Position numbers and translations under genes: made by a program
Notes under the pieces: generated by a model
Database searches by the model: none
What the model was told of the DNA's origin: nothing
What the model saw: only the letters and a program-made list of their open reading frames with translations
Source of the DNA: an uncultured Bacteroidales bacterium
GTDB lineage: Bacteria; Bacteroidota; Bacteroidia; Bacteroidales; UBA932
Length of the DNA: 33,720 nucleotides
Assembly: GCA_946405485.1 (NCBI GenBank)
Contig: CAMJHJ010000005.1
Coordinates: forward strand, 1-33,720
Direction of reading: 5' to 3'
Part shown: positions 23,001 to 32,474 of the stretch, piece after piece
How positions within the stretch are numbered: position 1 is the stretch's first letter
Layout of the letters: the number at the start of each line of letters is the position of its first letter

Positions 23001-24164
23001 ATGGAATCTAAACAATCCAATCTGTCCAAGCTGTTGCCAATCATGTTCGCGTTCTTTGCGATGGGATTTGTGGATATGGTCGGCACGGCGACCAATTATG
23101 TGAAGGCCGACTTCGCGCTTTCCGACACGATGGCGAACTTCCTACCGTCGATGGTTTTCCTGTGGTTCTTCTTCCTGTCCGTGCCGACGGGCCTGCTGAT
23201 GAACCGGATCGGAAAGCGCAAAACCGTGCTCCTCAGCCTCGTCGTTACGGCGCTGGCGATGGTCCTGCCCCTGTGCGCGTACAATTATCCCGTGTTGCTT
23301 GTTTCCTTTTGCCTGCTGGGCATAGGAAATACGCTGATGCAAGTGTCGCTCAATCCGCTCATCACCTGTATCGTGAGCGGGGAAAAACTCGCCAGTACGC
23401 TGACCTTCGGGCAGTTTATCAAAGCCATCGCGTCGTTTATCGCTCCGATTATCGCCAGCTGGGCCTCCGTCAAATTTGGCAACTGGCTGCTCCTGTATCC
23501 GATCTTCCTCGCCTTCGCTTTGATTGCTACGGCTTATTTGTGGCTCACGAAGATTGAAGAGGATATCCCGAAGGACAAGTCGTCCAATTTTGTCCAGTGT
23601 CTGAAACTGCTGGGAGACGGTTCTGTGCTGCTGCTTTTCCTGGGCATCGTGGCCCATGTCGGAATTGACGTCGGCGTGAACACTTGCGCGCCCAAAATCA
23701 TTATGGAGCGTCTTGCCCTGCCGCTCGAAAAGGCGGGCATCGCGACGAGCATCTATTTCCTGTTCCGAACGCTTGGCTGTTTCTCGGGTTCCTTCATTCT
23801 GGCTAAGTTCCCGCTGAAGAATTTCTTCGCCATCAGCGTAGCCTGCATGGTGTTGTCGATGATTCTCCTGTTCGTTTGTCATACGTTGGCTGGCCTGTAC
23901 GTGGCCATTGCCTTTGTCGGCTTCGGCAATTCCAACATCTTCTCGATGGTGTTCTCGAAAGCATTGCTTTATCTGCCGGAGAAAAACAACGAGATGTCCG
24001 GGCTGATGATCATGGGCCTGATCGGCGGAACGGTTTTCCCGTTGCTGATGGGTGTGCTGTCTGACGCGATGGGGACCCAGGTCGGTTCGGTGATCGTGAT
24101 CAGCGTAGGCGTTGCATACCTAACCTATCTTGCGATGGTTTTCATGAAAAAGGCGAAGGCATGA
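23001..24164 (+). CDS. MFS sugar importer (FucP/GluP-like), probably fructose
   Basis: This 387-residue inner-membrane protein has about twelve hydrophobic segments with no signal peptide. It shows an MFS loop signature between helices 2 and 3 (LLMNRIGKRKTVL), FAMGFVDMVGTATNYVKADF in helix 1, and GNTLMQVSLNPLI, in keeping with the fucose/glucose/galactose permease group. In the B. thetaiotaomicron levan locus a transporter of this type (BT1758) brings in fructose next to fructokinase. Here too the fructokinase follows directly, with its ATG overlapping the stop by four bases (ATGA). Import of free fructose released by GH32 is the likely role. Another monosaccharide cannot be excluded from sequence alone. 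Confidence 0.88.
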   Translation: MESKQSNLSKLLPIMFAFFAMGFVDMVGTATNYVKADFALSDTMANFLPSMVFLWFFFLSVPTGLLMNRIGKRKTVLLSLVVTALAMVLPLCAYNYPVLLVSFCLLGIGNTLMQVSLNPLITCIVSGEKLASTLTFGQFIKAIASFIAPIIASWASVKFGNWLLLYPIFLAFALIATAYLWLTKIEEDIPKDKSSNFVQCLKLLGDGSVLLLFLGIVAHVGIDVGVNTCAPKIIMERLALPLEKAGIATSIYFLFRTLGCFSGSFILAKFPLKNFFAISVACMVLSMILLFVCHTLAGLYVAIAFVGFGNSNIFSMVFSKALLYLPEKNNEMSGLMIMGLIGGTVFPLLMGVLSDAMGTQVGSVIVISVGVAYLTYLAMVFMKKAKA

Positions 24165-25015
24165 ACGCTCAGAAAAAGGTGATCGTAGGGATCGGAGAGA
24201 TCCTCTGGGATATGCTCCCGACGGGCAAGGCCCTCGGTGGAGCTCCCGCTAACTTCGCATACCATGCGAAGCGCCTCGGCGAAGATGGCTGGGCCGTGAG
24301 CGCCATCGGTAACGATGCGCTTGGGCGTGAGATCATGGAGATTGTCATGGAAAAGGGGTTGAGAAACCTAATCAGCGTGACTTCCCGGCCGACGGGGACG
24401 GTTCAGGTCTCGCTGGATGCGAAGGGCGTTCCGTCCTATACTATTATGGAAGATGTCGCCTGGGATAATATCCCGTTCACGCCGCAAATGGCGGCCCTGG
24501 CCTCCCGTGCCGATGCGGTATGCTTCGGTTCGCTGGTGCAGCGCGGCAACTCGCGGGACTCTGTTCTCCGCTTCCTGCGTGCAATGCGGCCTGAGGCTCT
24601 GCGTGTTTTCGATATCAACCTGCGGCAGCACTACTACTCAAAAGAGGTAATCGACGAATCCCTGCAATTGTCGGATATCCTGAAAATCAATGACGAGGAG
24701 ATTCGCATCGTGGCAGAACTGTTCGGCTTGGGAGGAGATGATACCGCTGCCTGTCGCGCCTTGATTGAGCGTTATGGTCTGAAGCTAGTCATCCTAACCC
24801 GGGGCGCAGACGGAAGTGAAGTAATTACGGCGGACGAGGCAATCCCGCAGGCTGTTGGGCAAGTCGAGGTCGTGGACACGGTAGGGGCCGGAGATTCCTT
24901 CACTGCGGCTTTTGTGGTGGCGTACCTTCGGGGCGATTCGCTCGCGGACGCCCAGCGGCTGGCGAATGAGACGGCGGCCTATGTCTGTTCCTGCAAAGGC
25001 GCTATGCCCATTTGA
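24161..25015 (+). CDS. Fructokinase (PfkB/ribokinase family)
   Basis: This 284-residue cytosolic sugar kinase uses ATP to phosphorylate, most likely, fructose to fructose 6-phosphate. It begins GIGEILWDMLPTGKALGGAPANFAYHAKRLG, the N-terminal PfkB signature with the fructokinase-like GGAPANFA. It ends with the ATP/substrate motif DTVGAGDSFTAAF, in which Asp245 is the predicted catalytic base. Length is normal for the family. The four-base overlap with the MFS gene implies coupled translation, and the pair recalls BT1757-BT1758. A 43-base gap leads to SusC. Ribokinase or other PfkB specificities are less likely given GH32 in the same locus. Confidence 0.92.
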   Translation: MNAQKKVIVGIGEILWDMLPTGKALGGAPANFAYHAKRLGEDGWAVSAIGNDALGREIMEIVMEKGLRNLISVTSRPTGTVQVSLDAKGVPSYTIMEDVAWDNIPFTPQMAALASRADAVCFGSLVQRGNSRDSVLRFLRAMRPEALRVFDINLRQHYYSKEVIDESLQLSDILKINDEEIRIVAELFGLGGDDTAACRALIERYGLKLVILTRGADGSEVITADEAIPQAVGQVEVVDTVGAGDSFTAAFVVAYLRGDSLADAQRLANETAAYVCSCKGAMPI

Positions 25016-25058
25016 TGAGAGAACCAAAAACACAATACTATTACATAATTTACAACAC

Positions 25059-28000
25059 ATGAAAAAGTTATTGCTTTTAACACTTGCGATGGCGCTCACA
25101 CTGATCGGTTCGATCCAGGTGAGTGCTCAGAACATGTCGGTGAAAGTGAACGTCGTGGATTCCTATGGACCCGTGGCCGGTGCTTCGGTCATGGCCAAGG
25201 GCACCACAAACGGTCAAGCCACCGATCTGGACGGTAACGCGACGATCAACAACGTCAGCGCCCAGACCGTCCTGGTCATCTCCTTTATCGGCTGTACCAC
25301 CCAAGAAGTGACTGTCGGTAATCGCTCTGAAATCAACGTCACGCTCGTCGAGGATGCTGAAATGCTTGAAGAAACGGTGCTTGTCGGTTATGGTACCCAA
25401 AAGAAGGAGTCCCTGACCAGCGCCATTACTTCCGTCCGTTCGGAAGATGTCACCAAGACGAAGCAGAACGATGTGGTCACCGCCCTGCAGGGTAAGGTGC
25501 CGGGCCTGCTTATCCGCCAGTCCGGCGGTACGCCCGGTTCTTTCGGTGCGGATATCAGCCTGCGCGGTTATGGCGCTCCGCTGATTGTTATCGACGGCGT
25601 GGTCCGTTCCAACGGTTATTCCAATGCGAACAAGGGAATCAACACGGACCTTGAATTCTCTCAGTTGAATCCGGAAGATATTGAAAGCATTTCCGTGCTG
25701 AAAGATGCCTCCGCATCCATCTATGGTCTGGGCGCCGGCAACGGTGTCATTATGGTGACGACCAAGAAGGGCTCAGCCATGAAGAAGCCGTCCGTTTCCT
25801 ATTCCAACGTCTTCTCTTTCGGCCGTCCGAAGATGCCGCAGGAGGTGAGCATCGTGGATTATGTGAAGATGTCCAACGAAATGGCGGACGTGGCGAAATT
25901 CAACCGCCCCTTCTCTGACGAGGATATCAAGGCGGCGGAGAACGGTACCCTGGCGAACTTCAGCTGGTGGAATGCGGCGATGAAACACCACTCCACTACG
26001 CAGACGCACAACCTGTCCGTCCGCGGCGGCAATGAAACGCTGACGTATTTCCTCTCCGGCAGTTTCAACGACGACCGCAGTATCTATAATTCCCCGAACA
26101 ACTTCTGGTATCAGCGCTATACCCTGCGCGGTAACTTTACCTTCAAGTTGACTGACGACCTGTCCGTGGATTACCAGACTTCTTTCCGTGCCACCGCTTC
26201 CGCCAATCCGGCCAACGACGACTCCTACAATGAGAAGTCTAATATGATCTTCAACTACATCGCTTTCTCCGACCGCTTCACGCCGGCCACCGTTAAGGAC
26301 AACCCGAATCACTACACGTATCAGGGCCAGTCTCCGACCGAAAACCCGATCGCGATGATGGATCACAATTTGAACTATACCGACAAGCGCGGTCGCGCAT
26401 TCACCAATACGCTGAATGTCAATTATAATCCGTCTTTTGTCAAGGGCTTGAAGCTTCTCCTTCAAGGTGCTTATGACTTCAATTATGACGGCACCTATAC
26501 CAAGAAGACCATCTATCCGCTGTATGACTACGAGACCGATGAAATCCTCGGTTATGGCGGTGACGAGAACTCCTACCGGGAGGTTGTTTCTGAGCGCGAG
26601 CGTCTGTATGGGCGCTTCCAGGCCAACTACAACAAGGTTTGGGGTAAGCACAATCTCTCTGCCATGGTGGCAGCTGAATTGACGAAAATGAATACCCGCA
26701 ACCAAATGAGCAAACGCCTTTTCGGGGACTTCTTTACGCATTCCACCGTGTCCAGCGGCCTGGCCGGTACGGACACCGCGACCGGTACCCGCCGCTCAAC
26801 CGCGACCGCCGGCTACCTTGCCCGCGTGAATTACGAATATGCCAGCCGCTACTTGGTTGAGGTCATGGGCCGTTATGACGGCACCTATATCTACCAGAAG
26901 GGCAAGCGCTGGGGCTTCTTCCCGTCCTACTCCCTTGGCTGGAGATTGTCCGAGGAATCGTTCATTAAGAACAATGCGCCGTGGATCAGCAACCTCAAGA
27001 TTCGCTGGTCTGATGGTAAAACCGGTTTGACGCAGGGCGCCGCCTATGCCTATCAGATGGGCTATACGGCTGGCAACACCTACGTGTTCACTCCTGGCAG
27101 CCAGGTGCAGGGCTATGTCAATGAAGAAGTGGCCAACACCATCCTGACCTGGGCGGACATCCGCTTGATGAATGCCGGTCTGGACTGGAATTTCTGGCAC
27201 GACAAATTCAGCGGTACTTTTGATATCTTCCAGCGCCTGACCAAGGGCATCGCAGGCAGCAGTTCCGGCTCCACGCCGACCATCCTTGGCGTTGATGAGC
27301 CGCAGATCAATATTGATTCCCGTGTGACCGCGGGTATGGAACTCACCCTGTCGCATCGCAACCGTATCGGCGAATTCGAGTATTATGTCACCGGTACTGG
27401 CACCATCTCCCGTACGATGAATCTTCACATCGAGAGCCAGGCTACTTCGAAGTATTATGCTTCGATGAACTATTACGGAGCCGGATTCCTCATGAACGGA
27501 TCTGCCAGCACGCAGAACCGCTGGACCGACTACCACGGCCTGTGGAAATATGGTCTCGAGGGTGGCCGTTTCACTTCCTGGAATGACATTTATAATTCCC
27601 CGGTTAAGTATGACGCGAACTCGGGCATGCAGACCACGGTCATTGGCCAGTACAAGCTTTGGGACTGGAACGGTGACGGTTACATCACCGCCCACGACGT
27701 ACAGTATGCCTGGCCGGAAGCCAACCCTTCCTTCCAGTTCGGCTTGAACTTCGGCTTCAACTACAAGAACTTTGATTTCAACATGGTCTGGCAGGGAGCG
27801 ACGATGACCTCCAAGATCATTTGGCTGCTCCATACGTTCGGCTTCGGCGGTTACAACAACATCTACACGATGTACCTCGACCGCTACCACGTGGCGAACC
27901 AGGGAGACGACCCGTACGATCCGACTACGCAGTGGGTCGAAGGCTATTGGCCGGCCCTGATGGACTCCTCCGATGCCAACAACTGGCGTCCTGGTATGTA

Positions 28001-28259
28001 CGATGCTCCGTCCGACTTCACGCAGCTTGATGCGACCTATTTCCGCCTCAAGAGCTTCGAGATCGGCTATACGCTTCCGAAGAGCGTCACCTCCAAGGTT
28101 GGCCTTCGTTCCGCCCGCATCTATGTCGGCGGTACCAACTGGCTGACCCTGACCAACAAGAAGATCGCCGCTTACGATCCTGAATCCGCGGCTGCGATGC
28201 AGTCCAACACCATGCCGGTCATGCGTACCGTGACGATGGGTGTCAATATCAACTTCTAA
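25059..28259 (+). CDS. SusC-like TonB-dependent outer-membrane transporter
   Basis: This 1066-residue SusC-family protein carries glycan fragments across the outer membrane using TonB energy. The ATG at 25059 gives a proper signal peptide (MKKLLLLTLAMALTLIGSIQVSAQ); the frame is open further upstream but without a signal. A carboxypeptidase-regulatory-like beta domain (about 25-100) is followed by a plug domain (about 110-235: ETVLVGYGTQKKESLTSAIT, LQGKVPGLLIRQSGGTPGS, SLRGYGAPLIVIDGV, SVLKDASASIYGLGAGNGVI). The barrel fills the rest and ends in an aromatic residue (VNINF). SusD follows after 13 bases. Together they should form the lidded uptake complex for the locus substrate. No anti-sigma or FecR-type genes accompany it, consistent with control by the hybrid regulator. 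Confidence 0.95.
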   Translation: MKKLLLLTLAMALTLIGSIQVSAQNMSVKVNVVDSYGPVAGASVMAKGTTNGQATDLDGNATINNVSAQTVLVISFIGCTTQEVTVGNRSEINVTLVEDAEMLEETVLVGYGTQKKESLTSAITSVRSEDVTKTKQNDVVTALQGKVPGLLIRQSGGTPGSFGADISLRGYGAPLIVIDGVVRSNGYSNANKGINTDLEFSQLNPEDIESISVLKDASASIYGLGAGNGVIMVTTKKGSAMKKPSVSYSNVFSFGRPKMPQEVSIVDYVKMSNEMADVAKFNRPFSDEDIKAAENGTLANFSWWNAAMKHHSTTQTHNLSVRGGNETLTYFLSGSFNDDRSIYNSPNNFWYQRYTLRGNFTFKLTDDLSVDYQTSFRATASANPANDDSYNEKSNMIFNYIAFSDRFTPATVKDNPNHYTYQGQSPTENPIAMMDHNLNYTDKRGRAFTNTLNVNYNPSFVKGLKLLLQGAYDFNYDGTYTKKTIYPLYDYETDEILGYGGDENSYREVVSERERLYGRFQANYNKVWGKHNLSAMVAAELTKMNTRNQMSKRLFGDFFTHSTVSSGLAGTDTATGTRRSTATAGYLARVNYEYASRYLVEVMGRYDGTYIYQKGKRWGFFPSYSLGWRLSEESFIKNNAPWISNLKIRWSDGKTGLTQGAAYAYQMGYTAGNTYVFTPGSQVQGYVNEEVANTILTWADIRLMNAGLDWNFWHDKFSGTFDIFQRLTKGIAGSSSGSTPTILGVDEPQINIDSRVTAGMELTLSHRNRIGEFEYYVTGTGTISRTMNLHIESQATSKYYASMNYYGAGFLMNGSASTQNRWTDYHGLWKYGLEGGRFTSWNDIYNSPVKYDANSGMQTTVIGQYKLWDWNGDGYITAHDVQYAWPEANPSFQFGLNFGFNYKNFDFNMVWQGATMTSKIIWLLHTFGFGGYNNIYTMYLDRYHVANQGDDPYDPTTQWVEGYWPALMDSSDANNWRPGMYDAPSDFTQLDATYFRLKSFEIGYTLPKSVTSKVGLRSARIYVGGTNWLTLTNKKIAAYDPESAAAMQSNTMPVMRTVTMGVNINF

Positions 28260-28272
28260 TATGCACACTCCG

Positions 28273-30234
28273 ATGAAAAAGATATCATTCATTCTGTCCG
28301 CGCTTTTGTGCCTTTCGCTGACCTTCACTTCCTGCGAGGCTCTCTTCGACAACCTCGAAGGCGACCTGACCAAGATGACGGGCGAGGACATGGCTTCTTC
28401 GGAAGCAGGTATCCAGATGTTGCTGGCCGAAGTATACTCTTATATCCCGATGAATGCATACGGGTACGAGGACCAGTATACGATGAATGCAGCCGACAGC
28501 CACGGTGGTGACTACGGCTTCAATTCCAACCCTTACTATGGTATGTACGGTATCCAGACCTTCTGGAACTGGGGTGCCATCCGTACCATCAACAACTTCA
28601 TAGAGATCGTTCAGGATGCGGCTGAGCGCAGTGTCGTGACCGCCGCAGCTGCCAAAAGCTATGTGGCGGAAGCCCGCTTCGTGCGTGCATACTGCTACTT
28701 CGTCATGGTCCGCAATCTCGGCGGTGTCCCCATTATCACGGAGCCGCTGGACAAATACTATGACGGACATGGCAATGAGCAGCTTTTCGAGTTCGCCAAG
28801 CGAGCCACGGAGAAAGAGACCTGGGATTTCGTTTTAACCGAATTCCAGGCTGCCGCCGACGACCTGGAGGACGAGCCGGTTGCGCAGTTCCGCGCCGACA
28901 AGTACGCAGCCCTTGGCATGAAAGCTCGCGCTGCTCTCTACGCGGCTTCCGTCAGCAAGTATTGGACCGCCCGGGGCGGCATCTCTACCCAGTATCAGGC
29001 GGTTGCCAATAAGAAGACCTACATGGAGGAGAGCTATGCCAATGCTTACTACAAGCAGTGTATTGACGCTTGCGACGCCATCATCAGCAGCGGTAAATTC
29101 GCTCTTTACGGGGCTTCGCCTGCCAGTGTCGAGGATGCTGTCAAGAACTTGGGAGACATGTTCCGCACCGTGGCCAAGGAGGAGTTCATCTTTGGCCAGA
29201 GCCTTGACAACGGTGTCGCTTCTGCCGGCAGCGATTTCGATGTGTACAACAGCCCTGCCCAGACCGTGACCGGCAACTCCAGTTGCGGAAAGTACTCCGT
29301 CACCATTGACTTCGTGGATAAGTTTGACAACTACGATGCGGCCTTCGGTGCTGTGGACGGCACCGTCAAGACCCGTGCCGACGGAAAAGAAAACGAATAC
29401 TTCAACGCGGTCCTGACCCGTTTCCCCGCCGAATACAAAGATATTCCGTACATTGAGTATGATAAGATCAACGAGCCGTTCCTGAACAAGGATGCCCGCT
29501 TCCAGGCCTGGATCCTGTACCCGGATGCCCAGTTCCGCGGCCAGACCATTAAAATCCAGGGTGGTATGATCCACCAGGATGGCAGCGCCAAGCTCTGGGT
29601 AGAGGACAGCGAGACCGTCGATGGCACGACGTATTATTCCTTCGGCGACCTGACGGGCAATGTTTCCGGATTCTTTAACTACGAGAACAAGATGGCGGGT
29701 AACACCGTGACCACGGGTTTCAGCATCCGCAAGTACCTGGATCCCGCCACGTTCCAGCTCTACCACAAGACTTTCTGGTATGACATCCGCTATGCCGAAA
29801 TCCTGCTCTCCTATGCGGAGGCGGTGGCAGAGAGCGGACAGGGCGACCCGTCCAAGGCCAAGCAGTACTTGAACGCTATCCGTCGCCGTGCGGCTTTCAA
29901 AGATGAGATCGACCTGACGGTTGAGAATGTCCTGCACCAGCGTGAACTCGAGTTAGCTTTCGAGGGGGACCAGCTCTACACCCTGCACCGACGCCGCGCC
30001 TTCTATGATAAGCTGAATGACGCGCCGGTCAAAGGCAAGAAGCACGCCCTGACCCCGGTCATCGATCTGCGGGGCGGCTCGCCGAAGTACATCTTCGTCC
30101 GTTCTATCCACTACGCGGAGGACCCGCTCACGGGAGGCAAGGCATCTGACTATCATACGGATCCGAAAAACTATTACGGCCGCATCAGCGACTTCAGCGT
30201 GAATGGGTACGAACCTAATCCTGCTAACGAATAA
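28273..30234 (+). CDS. SusD-like outer-membrane glycan-binding lipoprotein
   Basis: This 653-residue surface lipoprotein (signal MKKISFILSALLCLSLTFTSC) forms the lid of the SusC transporter and binds glycan. I take the ATG at 28273; in-frame ATGs at 28261 and 28240 add residues that do not improve the signal. The N-terminal TPR-like region reads MASSEAGIQMLLAEVYSYIP and VAEARFVRAYCYFVMVRNLG, and the C-terminal SusD signature is FWYDIRYAEILLSYAEAVAE with YLNAIRRRA and ELAFEGDQLYTLHRRR. It is somewhat longer than the common 500-600 residues, with an insertion in the middle (about 330-480). The bound sugar is unknown; fructan or sucrose derivatives are suggested by the neighbours. Confidence 0.94.
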   Translation: MKKISFILSALLCLSLTFTSCEALFDNLEGDLTKMTGEDMASSEAGIQMLLAEVYSYIPMNAYGYEDQYTMNAADSHGGDYGFNSNPYYGMYGIQTFWNWGAIRTINNFIEIVQDAAERSVVTAAAAKSYVAEARFVRAYCYFVMVRNLGGVPIITEPLDKYYDGHGNEQLFEFAKRATEKETWDFVLTEFQAAADDLEDEPVAQFRADKYAALGMKARAALYAASVSKYWTARGGISTQYQAVANKKTYMEESYANAYYKQCIDACDAIISSGKFALYGASPASVEDAVKNLGDMFRTVAKEEFIFGQSLDNGVASAGSDFDVYNSPAQTVTGNSSCGKYSVTIDFVDKFDNYDAAFGAVDGTVKTRADGKENEYFNAVLTRFPAEYKDIPYIEYDKINEPFLNKDARFQAWILYPDAQFRGQTIKIQGGMIHQDGSAKLWVEDSETVDGTTYYSFGDLTGNVSGFFNYENKMAGNTVTTGFSIRKYLDPATFQLYHKTFWYDIRYAEILLSYAEAVAESGQGDPSKAKQYLNAIRRRAAFKDEIDLTVENVLHQRELELAFEGDQLYTLHRRRAFYDKLNDAPVKGKKHALTPVIDLRGGSPKYIFVRSIHYAEDPLTGGKASDYHTDPKNYYGRISDFSVNGYEPNPANE

Positions 30235-30246
30235 AACAAACAAGTC

Positions 30247-31074
30247 ATGAAAAAATTACTCTTCATACTTCCGCTTCTGTGGCTCTTCAGCGCTTGCTCG
30301 CTGTTCGAGATGGACAACTACGCCGGACCGAATGCTTCGATTACCGGAAGAATCCTCGATGCCAAGACCGGAGAACTGGTCCCGACCGAGTGTAAGTACG
30401 GCAACTTCTTCGGCGGTGCTTATTTCGGCACCCCGACCACAGGTTATTTCTCTGTGGTTGAGAAGGATCATTCCGAGGTGTACGATATCCCGCTGGAAGG
30501 CTCCGGCACCCAGTACTGGCACATCAAATACGATGGATCTTACGCGAACACCCAGGTTTTCTCCGGGAACTATCGTATTTCCGCCCTTTCCAACAACTTC
30601 TACCCCATTACCAAAGACGATGTGCGCATCGAAAAGGGGGAGAATACTCTTGACTGGGAAGTCGTTCCGTACTGCCGCGTGGTCGATCCGAAGATCGAAC
30701 TCCAGGGTGGCAAGTTCGTTGCGACCTTCAAGGTGGAATTGGGCGATCCGTCCAAAGCCAACGCGGTTTACGATGCCAAGTTGCTTTGCTATCCTGACGC
30801 TTTCGTTGGTGTTTATTGCAATTATTGTGACCAGGATCAAGGTGCGAACTCACGCTCGCTGATAGACCAGTCGGTCGTGACGGAGATCATCGCTGACGGC
30901 CAGACGGTCAACACCTTGACCATCGACCCGACGAATCCGCTGAACCAGGCAGAATTCAAATATGTCGGCAAGGGAAAAGAGCACTTCTTCCGCATCGCCG
31001 TCTGTGCCCAGGGGAATGGTGCAAATATGAGCCGTTACTATAATTATAGCACGACTTTTGTTATTGAATACTAG
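30247..31074 (+). CDS. DUF3823 surface lipoprotein (SusE-position glycan-binding protein)
   Basis: This 275-residue lipoprotein (lipobox FSACS) starts 12 bases after SusD. After the lipobox the motif DNYAGPNASITGRILDAKTG matches the DUF3823 family, whose members commonly follow SusC/SusD in Bacteroidota sugar loci. The first half is a carboxypeptidase-regulatory-like beta fold; the second half (from about residue 140, RVVDPKIELQGGKFVATFKV) is a second beta domain. Its place after SusCD suggests a surface glycan-binding role similar to SusE. The function of DUF3823 has not been shown by anything visible here, and no catalytic motif is seen. Confidence 0.82.
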   Translation: MKKLLFILPLLWLFSACSLFEMDNYAGPNASITGRILDAKTGELVPTECKYGNFFGGAYFGTPTTGYFSVVEKDHSEVYDIPLEGSGTQYWHIKYDGSYANTQVFSGNYRISALSNNFYPITKDDVRIEKGENTLDWEVVPYCRVVDPKIELQGGKFVATFKVELGDPSKANAVYDAKLLCYPDAFVGVYCNYCDQDQGANSRSLIDQSVVTEIIADGQTVNTLTIDPTNPLNQAEFKYVGKGKEHFFRIAVCAQGNGANMSRYYNYSTTFVIEY

Positions 31075-31107
31075 TACCCTCTGAAATAACACTTTGAACA
31101 TAAGAGT

Positions 31108-32463
31108 ATGAAAATCAATCGAATCCTTATTGTCTGCGCACTCCTGCTCGCCACTGTGGCGGCAGGTGCGCAGACCCATGTCCGAGGCCAGCTGAAGGCC
31201 GGTGCGTCCAAAGTGGACGTCACGCCTGCAGCGGACCAGCTGGGCCGGAATTCCTACGGAATCCTGGACCGCACGCACGTGCGTGTTATTCTCTTCTCGA
31301 ACGGTACGACCATCGCCGGCCTTGCCAATGTGGACGGCAACCCGAACCAGCGCTGCGTCGACGCTGTCAATGCGCGTATTGAGAAGGAATTCGGCATTCC
31401 GCAGGGTAACATCATCTATAATGGCACCCATTGCCACTCGACCGGAACCGTCCCGCAGGACGAACTGACCGAGCGGATGTACCAGGCTGTCAAACAGGCG
31501 TACAAGAACATGGTTCCCGCCAAGGTTGGCGTGGGCAATGGCGTGTGCTATCTGAACGTCAAGCGTGACCTTTTCGACCCGGAGCGCGGTACCTGGTGGG
31601 AAGGCCCGGACTACGATGGCAAGTCCGATAAGACCGTTTCCGTGATCTACTTCGAAAGCCTGGACGGCAAGCCCATCGCGACTTACTACAACTATGCGAT
31701 GCATGCCGTCATCACCGGTCAGCTCGACATGATCACGGGAGACTTCCCGGGCAAGTCCGAGGAGTATATCGAAAGCCGCTACGGCGACGATTTCGTAGCT
31801 GTGTTTTCTTCCGGCGCCGCCGGCGATCAGAACCCGCTTTATTTCCAGCAGACCTTCGATCTGCGCGACATCCGTATCGCAGATTATGCCAAGCGTGGGG
31901 AGGATATCTCCAATGCGATGCCTCCGGGAGGCCAGGGATTGGACCGAAACAATCCTGAAGTTCACCGCCTGATGGAGGAGCAGAAACGTATGGCTGAAAG
32001 CTATGGCCAGCTGCTTGGCGAAGAGGTGAAGTATGTGATTATGATGATGCGCCGTTTCGAGACCAACGTGACGTTGGAGGCAGCCCGTACCCACATCTCC
32101 TGTCCGGGCCGTCGCCAGACCAACGGTGGCGGGCGTGCCGGCTATGCCGGTGAGTATGTGGACACGGACGACATCGTCCTGGAACTCGGTCTTGTGATGC
32201 TGGACAATATCCCCGTCTGCGCCGTTTCCGGAGAAGTTTATAACCAGATTGCCGTCGAATTGAAGAACAAGTCCCCGTATTCCTTCACGATGATGACTAC
32301 CGTGACGGATGGCCACAATGGTGGCTGGGGTGGTTATATCCCTGACGACGAGTCTTACGGAGCACAGGTGTTCGAGGTGCTTGGCTCCGGCTATAAGCAG
32401 GGCTATGCGCAGAAGCGTATCGTCGATGGCTTGCTCGACCTGATTCATAGCGCTACGCACTGA
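31108..32463 (+). CDS. Secreted neutral/alkaline ceramidase-like amidohydrolase, copy 1
   Basis: This 451-residue protein has a signal peptide (to about residue 22, AGAQ). It belongs to the neutral/alkaline non-lysosomal ceramidase N-terminal domain family: LKAGASKVDVTP at the start, metal-ligand motif GTHCHSTG (His108 and His110), His199 in NYAMHAVITG, and SSGAAGDQNP, which resembles the GDxxP segment around the catalytic serine of neutral ceramidase. In characterised ceramidases the zinc enzyme cuts an N-acyl amide bond. This protein lacks the C-terminal domain found in full-length enzymes of about 650-780 residues. Many short homologues are of unknown activity, so true ceramide cleavage is doubtful. 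It lies 33 bases after the DUF3823 gene and overlaps a possible start of its paralogue by one base. Confidence 0.85.
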   Translation: MKINRILIVCALLLATVAAGAQTHVRGQLKAGASKVDVTPAADQLGRNSYGILDRTHVRVILFSNGTTIAGLANVDGNPNQRCVDAVNARIEKEFGIPQGNIIYNGTHCHSTGTVPQDELTERMYQAVKQAYKNMVPAKVGVGNGVCYLNVKRDLFDPERGTWWEGPDYDGKSDKTVSVIYFESLDGKPIATYYNYAMHAVITGQLDMITGDFPGKSEEYIESRYGDDFVAVFSSGAAGDQNPLYFQQTFDLRDIRIADYAKRGEDISNAMPPGGQGLDRNNPEVHRLMEEQKRMAESYGQLLGEEVKYVIMMMRRFETNVTLEAARTHISCPGRRQTNGGGRAGYAGEYVDTDDIVLELGLVMLDNIPVCAVSGEVYNQIAVELKNKSPYSFTMMTTVTDGHNGGWGGYIPDDESYGAQVFEVLGSGYKQGYAQKRIVDGLLDLIHSATH

Positions 32464-32474
32464 TGCACGAAATA

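Noticed and set aside
25015..25058. Gap before SusC searched for a separate promoter
   Set aside because: AT-rich, but no TAnnTTTG match was found, so SusC is taken to be transcribed with the MFS and fructokinase genes.
31080..31107. AACACTTTG considered as a -7 promoter box before the first ceramidase-like gene
   Set aside because: The TA pair is not at the required distance from TTTG, and the short gap suggests continued transcription from the SusCD genes.
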